This document shows positions 9,923-21,500 of a stretch of 64,000 nt of DNA, piece after piece. The stretch is taken from assembly GCA_024036415.1 (NCBI GenBank), contig JAMWET010007193.1:15001-79000 (forward strand), in the 5' to 3' direction. The notes beneath the pieces were generated by a model, which did not search any database, was not told the DNA's origin, and saw only the letters and a list, made by a program, of their open reading frames with translations. The DNA is from Prochilodus magdalenae (lineage: Eukaryota > Chordata > Actinopteri > Characiformes > Prochilodontidae). Within the stretch, counting starts at the first letter, position 1. Each line of letters opens with the position of its first letter. Both the position numbers and the translations under genes were made by a program.

Positions 9923-9926
<4 letters not shown>
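9206..9926. other. Low-copy sequence
   Basis: No repeat or gene signature is recognised. Tracts of GC-rich and AT-rich sequence alternate. CTAGCTAGCTA lies near 9557. Confidence 0.4.

Positions 9927-9994
<68 letters not shown>
9927..9994. repeat. (GA)n microsatellite
   Basis: An uninterrupted AG dinucleotide run of about 68 bp, preceded by an ACACAC stretch. Confidence 0.99.
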
Positions 9995-9997
<3 letters not shown>

Positions 9998-10078
9998 ATT
10001 TAGAATAATCATAAAATTGTCTCCGTCAGGGAGGAACTGTCAAATGCAGCTTCTTGAAATGTCATTTTTCAGGAATAG

Positions 10079-10913
10079 TGTGTGTGGTTGTTTTTCTGTG
10101 CAAGTAGGTGTGTGTGTGTGTGTGTGTGTGTAGTTGTGTTTCTGTGCATTAGGTGTGTGTGTGTGTGTAGTTGTGTTTCTGTGCATTAGGTGTGTGTGTG
10201 TGTAGTTGTGTTTCTGTGCATTAGGTGTGTGTGTGTGTAGTTGTGTTTCTGTGCATTAGGTATGTGTGTGTGTCTGTGCATTATGTGTGTGTGTGTAGTT
10301 GTGTTTCTGTGCATTAGGTATGTGTGTGTGTGTAGTTGTGTTTCTGTGCATTAGGTGTGTGTGTGTAGTTGTGTTTCTGTGCATTAGGTGTGTGTGTGTC
10401 TGTAGTTGTGTTTCTGTGCATTAGGTGTGTGTGTGTCTGTAGTTGTGTTTCTGTGCATTAGGTGTGTGTGTAGGTGTGTGTGTGTGTAGTTGTGTTTCTG
10501 TGCATTAGGTATGTGTGTGTGTGTAGTTGTGTTTCTGTGCATTAGGTGTGTGTGTGTGTGTAGTTGTGTTTCTGTGCATTAGGTGTGTGTGTGTGTAGTT
10601 GTGTTTCTGTGCATTAGGTGTGTGTGTGTGTGTGTGTAGTTGTGTTTCTGTGCATTAGATGTGTGTGTGTGTGTGTGTGTGTGTGTAGTTGTGTTTCTGT
10701 GCATTAGGTGTGTGTGTGTGTGTGTGTAGTTGTGTTTCTGTGCATTAGGTGTGTGTGTGTGTGTAGTTGTGTTTCTGTGCATTAGGTGTGTGTGTGTGTG
10801 TGTGTGTGTAGTTGTGTTTCTGTGCATTAGGTGTGTGTGTGTGTGTGTGTAGTTGTGTTTCTGTGCATTAGGTGTGTGTGTGTGTGTGTGTGTGTAGTTG
10901 TGTTTCTGTGCAT

Positions 10914-10944
<31 letters not shown>

Positions 10945-10962
10945 AGTTGTGTTTCTGTGCAT

Positions 10963-10997
<35 letters not shown>

Positions 10998-12187
10998 TTG
11001 TGTTTCTGTGCATTAGTTTTGTGTGTGTCTGTAGTTGTGTTTCTGTGCATTAGGTGTGTGTGTGTGTAGTTGTGTTTCTGTGCATTAGGTGTGTGTGTGT
11101 GTGTGTGTAGTTGTGTTTCTGTGCATTAGGTGTGTGTGTGTGTGTGTGTGTGTAGTTGTGTTTCTGTGCATTAGGTGTGTGTGTGTGTGTAGTTGTGTTT
11201 CTGTGCATTAGGTATGTGTGTGTGTGTGTGTGTAGTTGTGTTTCTGTGCATTAGGTGTGTGTGTGTGTGTGTGTGTAGTTGTGTTTCTGTGCATTAGGTG
11301 TGTGTGTGTGTAGTTGTGTTTCTGTGCATTAGGTGTGTGTGTAGTTGTGTTTCTGTGCATTAGGTGTGTGTGTGTGTGTGTGTAGTTGTGTTTCTGTGCA
11401 TTAGGTGTGTGTGTGTGTGTAGTTGTGTTTCTGTGCATTAGGTGTGTGTGTGTGTAGTTGTGTTTCTGTGCATTAGGTGTGTGTGTGTGTGTGTGTGTAG
11501 TTGTGTTTCTGTGCATTAGGTGTGTGTGTGTGTGTGTGTGTAGTTGTGTTTCTGTGCATTAGGTGTGTGTGTGTGTGTGTAGTTGTGTTTCTGTGCATTA
11601 GGTGTGTGTGTGTGTGTGTGTGTGTAGTTGTGTTTCTGTGCATTAGGTGTGTGTGTGTAGTTGTGTTTCTGTGCATTAGGTGTGTGTGTGTGTGTAGTTG
11701 TGTTTCTGTGCATTAGGTGTGTGTGTGTGTGTAGTTGTGTTTCTGTGCATTAGGTGTGTGTGTGTGTGTAGTTGTGTTTCTGTGCATTAGGTGTGTGTGT
11801 GTGTGTAGTTGTGTTTCTGTGCATTAGGTGTGTGTGTGTGTGTGTAGTTGTGTTTCTGTGCATTAGGTGTGTGTAGTTGTGTTTCTGTGCATTAGGTGTG
11901 TGTGTGTGTGTGTGTGTGTGTAGTTGTGTTTCTGTGCATTAGGTGTGTGTGTGTGTGTGTAGTTGTGTTTCTGTGCATTAGGTGTGTGTGTGTGTGTAGT
12001 TGTGTTTCTGTGCATTAGGTGTGTGTGTGTGTTTTTAGGTGCATTATGTGTGTGTGTGTTTCTGTGCATAGGTGTGTGTGTGTGTTGGTCTGTAGTTTGT
12101 GTTTTCTGTGCATTAGGTGTGTGTGTTGTTCTGTGTGTAGTTGTGTTTCTGTGCATTAGGTGTGTGTGTGTGTGTGTGTGTTGTTGT

Positions 12188-12229
<42 letters not shown>

Positions 12230-12545
12230 GTTGTGTTTCTGTCAAACAGGTGTGTCTGTGTGTGTGTTATGTGTTTCTGTGCATTAGGTGTGTGTGTGTG
12301 TCTGTGTGTGCATTGTTGTGTGTGTGTGTGTGTGTGTGTGTTTATGTGTGGTTGTGTTTATGTGCATTAGTTGTGTGTGTGTGTCTATGTGGTTGTTTCT
12401 GTGCCTGTTGGTGTGTGTGTGTGTTTTGGTATGTGTGCATTAGGTGTGTGTGCGTGCAAATGTGTGTGGTTGTTTTCCTTGTGTGTGTGTGTCAGTGTGT
12501 GTTTGTGTGTGGTTGTTTCTGTGCAGTTGGTATGTATGTGTTGGG
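10079..12545 (+). repeat. Composite minisatellite: core plus variable (GT)n, about 55 units
   Basis: Each unit is a 23-bp core AGTTGTGTTTCTGTGCATTA (plus GG) followed by GT repeats of 4 to 15 steps. I counted about 55 occurrences of the GCATTA mark. The core is nearly invariant between 10130 and 12030 and decays to the right, where CTGTGCATAGG, CAAACAGG and plain TG tracts appear. All open frames here (MHRNTTTHTH and Cys-Val types) are repeat products. Confidence 0.98.
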
Positions 12546-13299
12546 GGGGTGGATTCTGTGGGTTTGGGTACAGCTCTGTTGAAGTCTGCTGAAGTCAGAG
12601 ACCACCCCTAGTTTATTTAATGCCCAGCCAAAATCACCATTAAACCTTCGTATTCAGGAGGAACATCTCTAAGAAGATTACATGCAAGTCAACTTGGCAC
12701 TCCTAATGACCACCCGGAACACCTGCTACACTATCAGAACTGCCCACCCCCAGACAAAGGACACGTCCATCAGAACATCAAGCTCCACCCCTGCTGCAGA
12801 TCTGAAAACATCCACAGGGGTTCCTGTCCATCCTTCTTCCCCTGTGAGAGACACCTCAACACTAAGGAGGTCTGAAAGGACGTGTAGTTGTTCAATAAGC
12901 TCCTCACTGAGAGAAGGAGACAGACACATCCAACAAAGAAGCTTCTGGAGTTCTCAAAACTACGAACTGACCACCCCACAGTCCAGACTGACCACCCAGT
13001 AACACCACAGAGTGTGTTGGGGATTACTGGGATGGTGAGAAGAAGCAGAAGACCAGCTAGGCCAGCTTCTAAGACTGAACTCCTGGGGTGCAGTTTTCTT
13101 AGAGGAGCTGACGGCGAGTCTCCTGAAGAGAATGAAGGGAGGCTGTGATAAAGATTAAGAGTGGTACTATGCTCCGTGTTCTGTTAGCTCTTTTAAGTGA
13201 GTGACTGAAACGTGCCGGAGAACTCCACCAGCGGGAATAACAGCCGGGAATGGATTTTGCTTAACAGCTTCAGACCCCCGTCTACCTAACATGAGGTGG
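12546..13299. other. Unrecognised sequence, possibly a degraded dispersed repeat
   Basis: A 106-codon plus-strand frame (12682-13002) and overlapping frames are rich in Thr/Ser without domain features. The composition and the TGAAGTCAGAGACCACCCC entry remind me of degraded DNA transposons, but I cannot name one. Confidence 0.3.
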
Positions 13300-13589
13300 A
13301 CCTCATGGTGATGGTGTTTTCAGTCACCAGATATTACACAGTGTTCATGTGTGAGGGTTGGTTTAGTACTGTAGCCTCCTGTCTAGCCCCTCCCCGTTTT
13401 TCTTTGGTTCTGTCTGTTTCTGTGGCCTCCTTTATGGCTCCTCCCTGTTTCCCAGGTGCTCCTTGTCCGTCCTGGTGTATAAATGTCCCAGTGTTTGCTC
13501 CCTGTGTTGCATTGCCTTGTATGCATTCTGTTTTTTTTTTTTGTCCTTTGTCTTCTTGTGACGTTAACTTAATTTCCCTGGTAGAAAAA
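13300..13589 (+). other. LTR-like sequence, weak
   Basis: Pyrimidine-rich text with CCTGGTGTATAAATGTCCCA, a TATA-box-like site, followed by TGTTTGCTCCCTGTGTTGC and a poly-T run resembles solo long terminal repeats of fish retrotransposons. No paired copy, target duplication or coding part is present in the window. Confidence 0.2.
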
Positions 13590-13830
13590 TCAGCTTGGAC
13601 CAGTATCAAACCCAAGCTGGTCCAAACGGGTTTATACTGGCTAGTGCTGGTCTGGCGTTGGGTTTTGCTGGTTGATCAGTATGATATGGCTGGTTTAGTT
13701 GGTCAACCAGCATAACCGTGGACAAAACCTTGCAGGTGAAACTGGTTGACCAGCATGACCCTGCTGGTTTAGTTGGTTTAACACCATGGTCATACATATA
13801 CCCTGTTGGTGAACCTGGTTGACCAGCAAA
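13590..13830. repeat. Diverged CTGGTTGACCAGCA minisatellite
   Basis: CTGGTTGATCAG, TTGGTCAACCAGCATAA and CTGGTTGACCAGCATGA recur with variable spacers. The motif is self-complementary (TGGTTGACCA). The type is common in fish genomes and I see no function. Confidence 0.7.
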
Positions 13831-13837
13831 GCTTTTC

Positions 13838-14224
13838 TCGTCTCACTGTCTCACCGTCTCACCGTCTCACCGTCTCCCCGTCTCCCCGTCTCCCCGTCTC
13901 ACCGTCTCCCCATCTCCCCGTCTCCCCGTCTCCCCGTCTCCCCATCTCCCGTCTCCCCGTCTAACCATCTCCCCGTCTCCCCGTCTCACCGTCTCCTCGC
14001 CTCCCCGCCTCCCCGTTTCCCCATCTCCCCGTCTCACCGTCTCCTCGTCTCCCGTCTCCCATCTCACCATCACCCCATCTCCCTGTCTCACCGTCTCACT
14101 GTCTCCTCGTCTCTCCGTCTCCCCGTCTCACCGTCTCCCCGTCTCACCGTCTCCCCATCTCCCCGTCTCCCTATCTCACCGTCTCCCCGTCTCCCCGCCT
14201 CCCCGCCTCCCCGTCTCCTCCACC
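13838..14224 (+). repeat. 8-bp tandem repeat CTCMCCGT, about 48 units
   Basis: CTCCCCGT and CTCACCGT alternate, with scattered CTCCCCAT and CTCCTCGT variants. The top strand is almost purine-free except for G in CGT. Because 8 is not a multiple of three, the period is 24 bp in codons, giving the S-P-R-L-P-V frame, which is not a gene. Confidence 0.97.
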
Positions 14225-15180
14225 GTAGGTCTTTCTCAGGGCTTTCCGGTGTGTTTTAACCCAAATTTAAAAACAGGGAATTTTCTGTGGACAGCTCCAG
14301 CCACCGAAGACGCAAACTGTCCCCGGAAAACCGGGACGCCTTGTCACCCTAACGATGAGTCCAGATACTAGGTAGGCGGACCTGATTAAAGGGCCGATGT
14401 CTGAATGTGCATGTATAATCCTGAGTATGTCTGGAGACAGTGTTTTGCGAGCACAGCCGGTTCAGCTGTCGAGCTGGGCCAATTAATGCCACTCCATTAG
14501 GGCACCATGGTGGGCACTCATAACACTGTAATTAAAGCTTCATATAATCACCTCTGCATTTCCACCGGATATGATAACCAAAATATGCCATTATCATTAT
14601 TATTATTATTATTATTTTCCACACGGGTGGAGAAATGGAGACCCCACCCTTCGTACACCCTGCTTCAATCTGCCAGACCCTTTACAACTACACTGTCTCT
14701 GTACCGTAAAACAGGAAAAGCGTAAAAAGGGTTTAAGAGAGTGAAAGTGAGATCAATGACCACACGAGCTCGCCCGGCGCATCCCTCAGAACACATGCAC
14801 GCTTAACGACGTCGTCTTTCCGCGCTCCTTCCCTTCAGGAGGCATGCGGCGTTGGCTGAGATTTGAGGTGCAAATGACAGAACAAATCTGCCTCCTCTTC
14901 CGCTTCCTCTACGGTGGAATCCGCTGGAGTGAGAAGGACAAATTTAATCAGCTCTTCTGTGGGCCTTCAGGGGAAGGGGAGCCGCGGTGTTGATTCTGCT
15001 GCGCTGTTCACTCTGTAGCGCTAAAGCGAATGTCATGTTTGTTGAGTGGGGTGCGATGATTGTGCAGCCGTGTGCGTGAACGCTCTTAAACGCCACAGTG
15101 ATGGGAGATGGCAGCAAGACTGCATACGCTGCGCTCCAGAAAAGACTGAAATAGCCCTCATCATCTCCATTTTGCTGCGT
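14225..15180. other. Low-copy block with enhancer-like composition
   Basis: No repeats except (ATT)n at 14593-14616. 14780-15060 is GC-moderate and CpG-containing, with AAATGACAGAACAAATCTGCC and ACAAATTTAATCAGCTC, homeodomain- or Sox-like words. It is a candidate conserved non-coding region, which can only be judged by cross-species alignment. Confidence 0.25.
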
Positions 15181-15672
15181 ATTTGAGATATTTTACTTTA
15201 TTATTCTGTTATTTTACAGCATTAATTATTGTTATGATATTAAGGTTATTATTTTAATCTGTACTCTAATTACAGAGCCATAAAATTTAATACGTACTGA
15301 CTCCATTAAAGGCCTTTGGAGTTTAGTTAGTATTGTTGTCTGTGTGATTTGGAGGTCATTTATATTACATTATCAAATGTACACTGCATTATTAAACAAT
15401 AAACCACAAGAGACAATACGTTTTTATTATTTTTGTTTTTGCAATAGAGGGGTTAAACCATGGTTATTGGTTCGCTGTAATGCATGGACTTTAAACACAT
15501 TTAACTTACAATCTGATTAACACTCTATTGAATGTAATATGGTGGGTCTTTTGGTTCATAAATTAGTAAACATAATTTTTAAAAAATGTTCAGGAGATAT
15601 TTTTTTTTGGATGCTGTATAGAGTGCCTTAACTTAAAGCAATACAGTAGCATAATGAAATAATATAATTATT

Positions 15673-15674
<2 letters not shown>
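15181..15674. other. AT-rich low-copy sequence
   Basis: TTATTATT-type composition with several short A/T runs. No element is recognised. Confidence 0.45.
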
Positions 15675-15709
<35 letters not shown>

Positions 15710-15737
15710 TGTGTGTGTGTGTGTGTGTGTGTATGTC
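15675..15737. repeat. (TA)n(TG)n microsatellite
   Basis: About 15 TA steps and then about 12 TG steps, directly abutting the HTH-family element on the right. Confidence 0.97.
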
Positions 15738-16076
15738 TTACAATCATCTTACCAGTTTCCATGAGGACCAATAACAGCTGGGACTGGATTGGGCATGTAC
15801 TGAACAAGTTTCTTGATGTAGCCACGTCAATGTTCAGACACTCTTCCATCAAAGAATTGGTCATTCGGTCCAGATTTGGTGGATGCCTTTCCTGGCACAA
15901 TTCCTGAGGAGAATTCCCTGTAGACTGGGATTTTATCCACTGCTGGTAGACCCGTATGACCGTACGCTTCCATACACCTGCAGATTCAGCTACTTCCTTC
16001 ACACTATGGTCTTTGGCCACGCCCACATGAAGTCACTCCTTTTAGCCAATCATTAACATCTGCTCTGGAGCCATTT
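15738..16076 (-). mobile_element. HTH-family repeat, copy 1 of 5
   Basis: On the minus strand the open frame reads MGVAKDHSVKEVAESAGVWK, RTVIRVYQQWIKSQSTGNSP and on to CLNIDVATSRNLFSTCP. The segment KEVAESAGVWKRTVIRVYQQW has the shape of the first helix-turn-helix of Tc1-like transposases. It extends furthest toward the 3' side of the five copies (15738, 18345, 43008, 55812, 63160). No catalytic domain is present. The link to Tc1 is inferred from motif shape only. Confidence 0.65.
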
Positions 16077-16104
16077 TTTTTCATATATCTGTGTATAAAT
16101 GTGT

Positions 16105-16136
<32 letters not shown>

Positions 16137-16379
16137 TTGTGTGTGTTTGTGTGTATGTATTACTAACCTAACAGGTTCTATCACTGCATTACCCCTTAGT
16201 AGGAGAACTACTGGCTCTGAGAAGTTCTATCCATGCCATATATGATCACATCAAAGAAACTCTGTGTATAGGTACATTTAGAAAAACATATCAACTTTAA
16301 TGCAATCAGTTTCGAATTTTTAGCGATAGAAATACATACCAGATTATCAGTTTAACAGTTTATTTTCTCATGCACCAGA

Positions 16380-16382
<3 letters not shown>
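16077..16382. other. Low-copy sequence with a (TG)n run
   Basis: (TG)n with TGTT steps lies at 16099-16158. The remainder is AT-rich and unrecognised. Confidence 0.6.
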
Positions 16383-16442
<60 letters not shown>

Positions 16443-16575
16443 CTGTCGCTGTCCAAAGAAAAACAAGTACCATTTTTGTTGGTCCATGCATTATAAAATC
16501 AGTTGCTGTGTTCAAATGATTCATTAAAGTAAAAATAAAGCAAAATAGAGACACATGGACTGCTTTGGACAGAGA

Positions 16576-16611
<36 letters not shown>

Positions 16612-16612
16612 G
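16383..16612. mobile_element. Short MITE between (TA)n tracts
   Basis: (TA)n at 16383-16441 and 16577-16608 flanks a 135-bp body. The body starts TACTGTCGCTGTCCAAAG and ends CTTTGGACAGAGATGAT, an imperfect inverted repeat around GTCCAAAG. Insertion into TA-rich sequence suits the mariner group. No coding sequence. Confidence 0.55.
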
Positions 16613-17169
16613 AACCAATTTTTAACTAAAATTCATATTCACCTTGCCATGTACTGATTCAAGGATCTTCGTTTAACAGTGCACAACAGCAGGTTAAGTG
16701 CCTTGCTTGTGTCAGTTCAGGCAATCAAACCAGATTTCTGTTCTTGTAATATATTCAAATGAACACATATTCAAGTATATAATGCCTCATTTGCATATTT
16801 AAACATAACATCTAAAATTTTTACCCTATTCCTCTTTAGTGTCTTCCTTTAAAGCCTGTAGTGACCTGGAGTAACGCTCTATAACAGCACTGCATATGAT
16901 ATTCATAAGGAGCAGATATGATAATGCATTCATATGCAAGTCATATGCTCATATACACATATAGTTATAAGTAAAGTAGAAGCAAATATACAAGCTTACC
17001 ATACTACTAGCATTATGAAGTGTTATGTGTGCATTATAACGCCTTAATAAAGCATTTATAAGGCAATATGAATATAGGAAGTGCTTATAGGAATTCATTG
17101 AGTAACAAAAGGATGTAAAGCCATAAATGCATAGCATAACTAGGACCTTACTTAGACTCCATTCACCCA
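16613..17169. other. AT-rich low-copy sequence
   Basis: Nothing recognised. Several ATATGC/CATATG words recur between 16880 and 16970. Confidence 0.45.
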
Positions 17170-17550
17170 TCCTCCATCACCTGTCCCTCCATCCGCACTC
17201 TTCTATGATGTTCTCCGCAATAGTGCACCAGCACTTTAGTACTAACTACATATTAATGCAACCACCTCATTCCATATATCTCCATACTGAACATCTGTGC
17301 TACATCTGGATATACCTTGTACTTCTGCACTGTAAGAACAGCCACATCTCCATTTTATTGTATTCTATTACATCTTTATTTTTATTTTTGATTTCTTCAG
17401 TTTTTACATATTAGATTTTATTTAATCTATAATTCTATAATCTATTTTGCTTTATATTTTTGAAGCCTCCATGTGTACTATGTGTCTCACCGGTATGTAG
17501 GCTGCTGTAACTCTATAATTTACCCTTGGGATCAATAAAGGTTTATCCCT
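17170..17550 (+). repeat. LINE-type 3' end, degraded
   Basis: A long T/A-rich, ORF-poor stretch ends CTGTAACTCTATAATTTACC then CTTGGGATCAATAAAGG. Many fish LINEs and their dependent SINEs end in 'CCTTGGGATCAATAAAGT', the sequence recognised by the LINE reverse transcriptase. The body is too diverged to assign a clade. Confidence 0.5.
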
Positions 17551-18344
17551 TACCCATGCACAAAGGTGAGGTAACTATAAGAGGGGTCTGGTTAACATTG
17601 TTAGGGCTTCAGTTAAACTGATTCTTTGAATAATCGTGCATTGGAAGGTTTTATGGGAACCAAAAGTAGATCCTCTCTGGGATCGCTCCCGAAGAACACT
17701 TTCTGGGCTTTATATATTTGAGGGTGTAGCTTATCCCCCCCCCGCATCAGCACAGAAAGACCACCCCCACCAATAGGCTCTATAGAAATATGTACGTTTA
17801 CCTTGCTGGCAGTTGGTAAACTTTTCCAGCCAAACGGAGGGCTAAGCCCTGGGGGCAGTCGTGGCCCTGCTTTAGCTTTTCCTGATTGGAGCTTTAAGAG
17901 AATCTGCTGCAAGTTCCAGGTTCATTCAGTTTCTCTCTGAGCCGGGGCCATATCTGCCCCAGGCCCCCGGGTACTCCATTAATTTTAAATGCCTGGCCAA
18001 GTTTGCTCGGGGGCATCCTTTCCTCACGTCGTCTTTCCTGGCGTTCTCTCTCTCTCTTTCTCTTTCTCTCCCTCTCTCTCTCTCCCCCTCTCTCTCCAAT
18101 GAAAAACAAGGTGCCAGAAAGAAAGGCAATATGGGCTTATCAACCTTATCGGCAGAAAATGAATTTGAACTCCGAGTGGCAATGATGGCGATGAGATAAA
18201 GCATGATGGGTAAGGGACTCTGCGGGATGTGGTGTGCGTGGCCGTTTGTGCCTCTTTCTCTTCCACTAAAACTTGCACAAGAAGTTCAAATACAGGAATG
18301 AGGAACCGACTGGGAACGAAAAACGTCCCCTTGCGTGCATGTTT
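17551..18344. other. Low-copy sequence with a CT-rich tract
   Basis: (CT)n/(CCTCT) interruptions run from 18044 to 18098. The rest is GC-moderate and unrecognised. Arginine/glutamate-rich minus-strand frames come from the CT tract. Confidence 0.5.
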
Positions 18345-18720
18345 AAGGTGGTAACAACTTCAGACGATGATGGGTCTATAGATACCTGTGGGGTGTGAGT
18401 GACGGGATCCATAGATTGGGAAGAGGTGCTACAGTGCAGGGAGTGTCTTGTTCCATGTGTGGAAAATGGCTCCAGAGCAGATGTTAATGATTGCCTGAAA
18501 GGAGGGACTGCATGTGGGCGTGGCCAAAGACCATAGTGTGAAGGAAGTAGCTGAATCTGCAGGTGTATGGAAGCGTACGGTCATACGGGTCTACCAGCAG
18601 TGGCTGGAATCTGAAATCCCAGTCTACAGGGAATTCTCCTCGGAATTGTCCCAGGGAAGGCATCCACCAAATCTGGACTAACTGCACAATTCGTTGATCC
18701 ATGCCAATACCGGTCCTGTA
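18345..18720 (+). mobile_element. HTH-family repeat, copy 2 of 5
   Basis: AAGGTGGTAACAACTTCAGA ... GTGACGGGATCCATAGATTG ... GGGCGTGGCCAAAGACCATA ... AGCTGAATCTGCAGGTGTAT matches copies 1, 3, 4 and 5. It lacks the ~27-bp CCTGCAGGTGGCGCTGCATG block that copies 3 and 4 have near the left end. The reading frame is interrupted. Confidence 0.8.
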
Positions 18721-18854
18721 TAACAGTATTGCGTGCGGAAGTGGCCTGCCAAATCGCCATCAATCCGCATAGCAAGTGAGCCAGATAAGAATGGGGAATG
18801 TGGGCCACATTTGGGCCAGGTTTAGCTATCTGGGTTGGGTTTCCTATTTGGGTC
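18721..18854. other. Low-copy spacer
   Basis: Nothing recognised. Confidence 0.4.
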
Positions 18855-19000
18855 TTGGTTCCTCTGGAGGTTTCTTCCTCTGGCTCTAGGGAGTTTCTCC
18901 TTGCCTGTATCTCCCTTGGGTTGCTCACTGGGGGCTTAAACCTGAATTTACCTGAAGGTGTAAACGGACCATAAATATACTTTGACTTGAATGCATTTCT
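18855..19000 (+). repeat. LINE/SINE tail-like dispersed repeat
   Basis: CTGGAGGTTTCTTCCTCTGG, CTCTAGGGAGTTTCTCCTTG and TTGGGTTGCTCACTGGGGG, followed by a TAAATATACTTTGACTTGAA end, follow the order of a very common fish retroposon tail ('GGTTTCTTCCT ... GGGAGTTTTTCCTT ... GCTCATAGGGGG ... ATATAAA'). Confidence 0.55.
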
Positions 19001-20199
19001 GAGGGGCTCTGCAATCTTTCGGAGACACGAGGAATGGCCTACACTAGCAAATGTGTGTGGCCGATGCCAGACTTTGATGGTGAAGACACATGGTTGCCAT
19101 CCTATTGATTGAACCTCCATAAATACCTGCCGCCCACATGCCACACTGTGCTGCAAATGATGGTGACCATGTAAAGAATGTTACTGGTTTGTTCCAACTT
19201 CTGACCTTCACTATTAACCCTTACATTGCCCCTGACCTTGTATCAGGCTATTGCTGCCACATGGATGTGGGTTTATTCGTCAGCGTTAACTCCATGACTT
19301 CCTACATCCTAAGAATCATAAACCTGCACCTGCATGGAAAGCAATGCAAACGAATGAAGAGCCGTGGACTCTGGCCATTAAAGTGGTTAAAAAGTTCCCA
19401 CTTTTTACAGGAAACAGGTTTGTATGTATTTAGCAGCTTTCTTTCGAGTTCCAGATTCTTCAGTTGCTATGAAGAGTTGCTAAGGGGAGACCACAGATAC
19501 CTCCCGAAACAGGTCAAGGTCCTCCTCTCACTTTCTCCGAGTGCTCGTAGAGATTGAAGCAGCCCTGCCTTCTCTTTTCCTTCCACCCCTCTTTCCGCTT
19601 TTCCGTAGATGCCATTGTTTCTTGCGGCTGCTAATGTAGTCGGAATCAGAAGGACGCAGGAATGCGTTTCGTTCATTAGTAAACCTCTCTCAGAGCCGTG
19701 CCATGGCAGCTTAAAATCCCTCCATCGCTCATAAAAGAGCATATTTAACATCATACCTCTCTCTGAAGCCGGCGGTGGAAGAGTAATGGGGGATTTCAGC
19801 ATCATTATTTCGACCAGTTGCACATTCTGAATCAATACTGAGAACAAAGCTTTATCTGACAGGATGGCTATGGAGTGGTCGTGGCGGGTTGACGTGTGTG
19901 ATTTTATCACTTAAGAAGAGCGCACGGCGGATGAGCAGAGCGCCCTTACAGCATGCACGATGTCGGGTTTGTAGAGCGTTAGAGGCTTTTCTATGAAAGT
20001 GCTCTTTCTCTTTGAAAGGAGGTCCATAGCTTTGAGAGTTATGACAGATGGATGCGCTAGCCTTTGTAGCCTTGGTATAACATCTCCAGCTGACTTCATA
20101 CAGCTCACAAAGACTATAGTGTTAATAACTAATCAAGTTAAAGGAATTCTGCTAAAAGGAATTCTACTCTGGACAAATACTCTGTCATGGGATTCGTCT
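19001..20199. other. Low-copy block
   Basis: No repeats recognised. 19580-20000 has even composition and CpGs, and is a candidate for conserved regulatory DNA. Frames up to 191 codons on the minus strand (18581-19156) run across two unrelated repeats and are not called. Confidence 0.35.
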
Positions 20200-21120
20200 T
20201 GGGAACACCTGTAGACGTTGTGAGGTGGGAACACCTGTTATCATGTGAGTGAGGCTTAACACTGTCTAGCATACCCATGGCAAGGTGATGTATTGGAGTT
20301 ATGCAAGGCATAATAGTGGGTGCCAGGTGGATGGGACATTCCGTTTCCTAAATTGGGCAGGCTTTTAACATTCCTTGATCCACATTGTGTTCACTGGGAA
20401 TATGTCATAGACAGGATTACCACCCACAGTGGACAGTACAGTGGCCACCCACCCATGGATGCTCAATGAGGGTAAATGTCTGGCAGTGCAAACAGACAAA
20501 CAAGTCTGGCAAAAATCACCTTCAATGGAGGCGGCCCTGGTCGCATATCCCACAGGTCAGTGTAGCCTTCTTTAGCTTCCATGGGATATGGAAGCAGAAA
20601 CCCCGCCAGAGTGTTTCTGTTATTACCACAAGACTGGACACAGTGCCTGACCTGAGTTTATGACGTGGCTAGCTGGACCCTGGAGGACTGGCAACAAGTG
20701 GCATGGTGCGATGAGTCATGCCACCAGTGGTTTCGGGCTGATAGTAGGGCTTGTGTATGGCTCAGATCTCATGAGGCTATGGAACCCAGTTGTCAACAAG
20801 GCACGTCAGGTATCCGCACAGTGATGGGATATTCCAGCAGGACAATGCACTGCACCTTTGGGCTCAAGTTGTCCAGAATTTCAGTTTGTGGCGCATTCTG
20901 GGGAGTTCTGTCGAAGGGTGTGGCCTGCATGTTTGCCGAGCCTGAGCCCTATTGAGGCATTCTGCTATCATGTCTTGTTCGAACTCCCTTGCCATGAGCA
21001 CACTGGCCAGTTTTCAACCTCACTCACCAGATAACACTGCACTTACACAGGTGTGGGCATGCCCTGAGGTAGCACCACTTCAGAATTAGTTTACACACTG
21101 CTATCCCATGACTTCTGGCA
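20200..21120 (+). mobile_element. Tc1-like element with degraded transposase
   Basis: Catalytic-domain pieces appear in order on the plus strand. One frame reads WTLEDWQQVAWCDESCHQWF and RADSRACVWLRSHEAMEPSC, equivalent to the family's 'WxxVxWSDESRFxxFRADGRVRVWRxxHEAMDPSC' around the first catalytic aspartate. About 90 bp later another frame gives DIPAGQCTAPLGSSCPEFQF and HSGEFCRRVWPACLPSLSP, equivalent to the 'QDNAPxH ... PARSPDLNPIE' block. The region between is deleted and the frame shifts. Possible imperfect inverted ends (ACACCTGT ... GTGAGTGAGG) lie at about 20225 and 21050. Confidence 0.75.
20665..20955 (+). pseudogene. Tc1-like transposase, catalytic fragment
   Basis: The frame 20665-20955 contains the first catalytic aspartate in WCDES. 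It then runs out of frame at the internal deletion after QQGTSG. The second aspartate is recognisable only in a shifted frame, and the glutamate block reads SLSPIEAFC, so a glutamate is still encoded after the shift. Non-functional. Confidence 0.7.
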
Positions 21121-21235
21121 TGTCTGTGAATTTAGAACTACTGATGTATAGTTCCAGGACGACAGCCTGTGGAGGTCCAACATGGAAATTCTGGTAGCAT
21201 GCACCAGTAAATGCCAGCCCACTTTGGCGCACTTC

Positions 21236-21500
21236 GGGCAGTCGTGGGTTGGCGGTTAGAGAACCAGCCTTCTGACCGGAGGGTTGCCGGTTCAATTCCT
21301 GGAACTGACAGTGACGACTGAGGTGCCCTTGAGCAAGGCACCTAACCCCTAACTGCTCCCCAGGCGCTGTGGATAGGGCTGCCCACCGCTCTGGGTAAGT
21401 GTGCTCACTGCCCCCTAGTGTGTGTTCACTAGTGAGTGTGTATGTGGGTGTTTCACTTCAGAAGACCAAATTTCCCCACTGTGGGATCATTAAGGGTTAA
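21236..21500 (+). repeat. tRNA-derived SINE, plus-strand copy
   Basis: An A-box-like GTGGGTTGGCGGTTAG lies near 21244 and a B box GGTTCAATTCC at 21289-21299, followed by GAGCAAGGCACCTAACCCC and a tail ending in CCCCACTGTGGGATCATTAA. The tail is shared with LINE 3' ends in fish. No target duplication was identified. Confidence 0.8.

Noticed and set aside
10579..12156. HNYTHT-type repeat proteins, possible antifreeze or histidine-rich repeats
   Set aside because: They result from the GT-core minisatellite. Unit lengths vary, so the frame is not maintained between units.
12682..13002. 106-codon Thr/Ser-rich frame as a secreted protein
   Set aside because: No signal peptide, overlapping frames on both strands, and the area reads like a decayed repeat.
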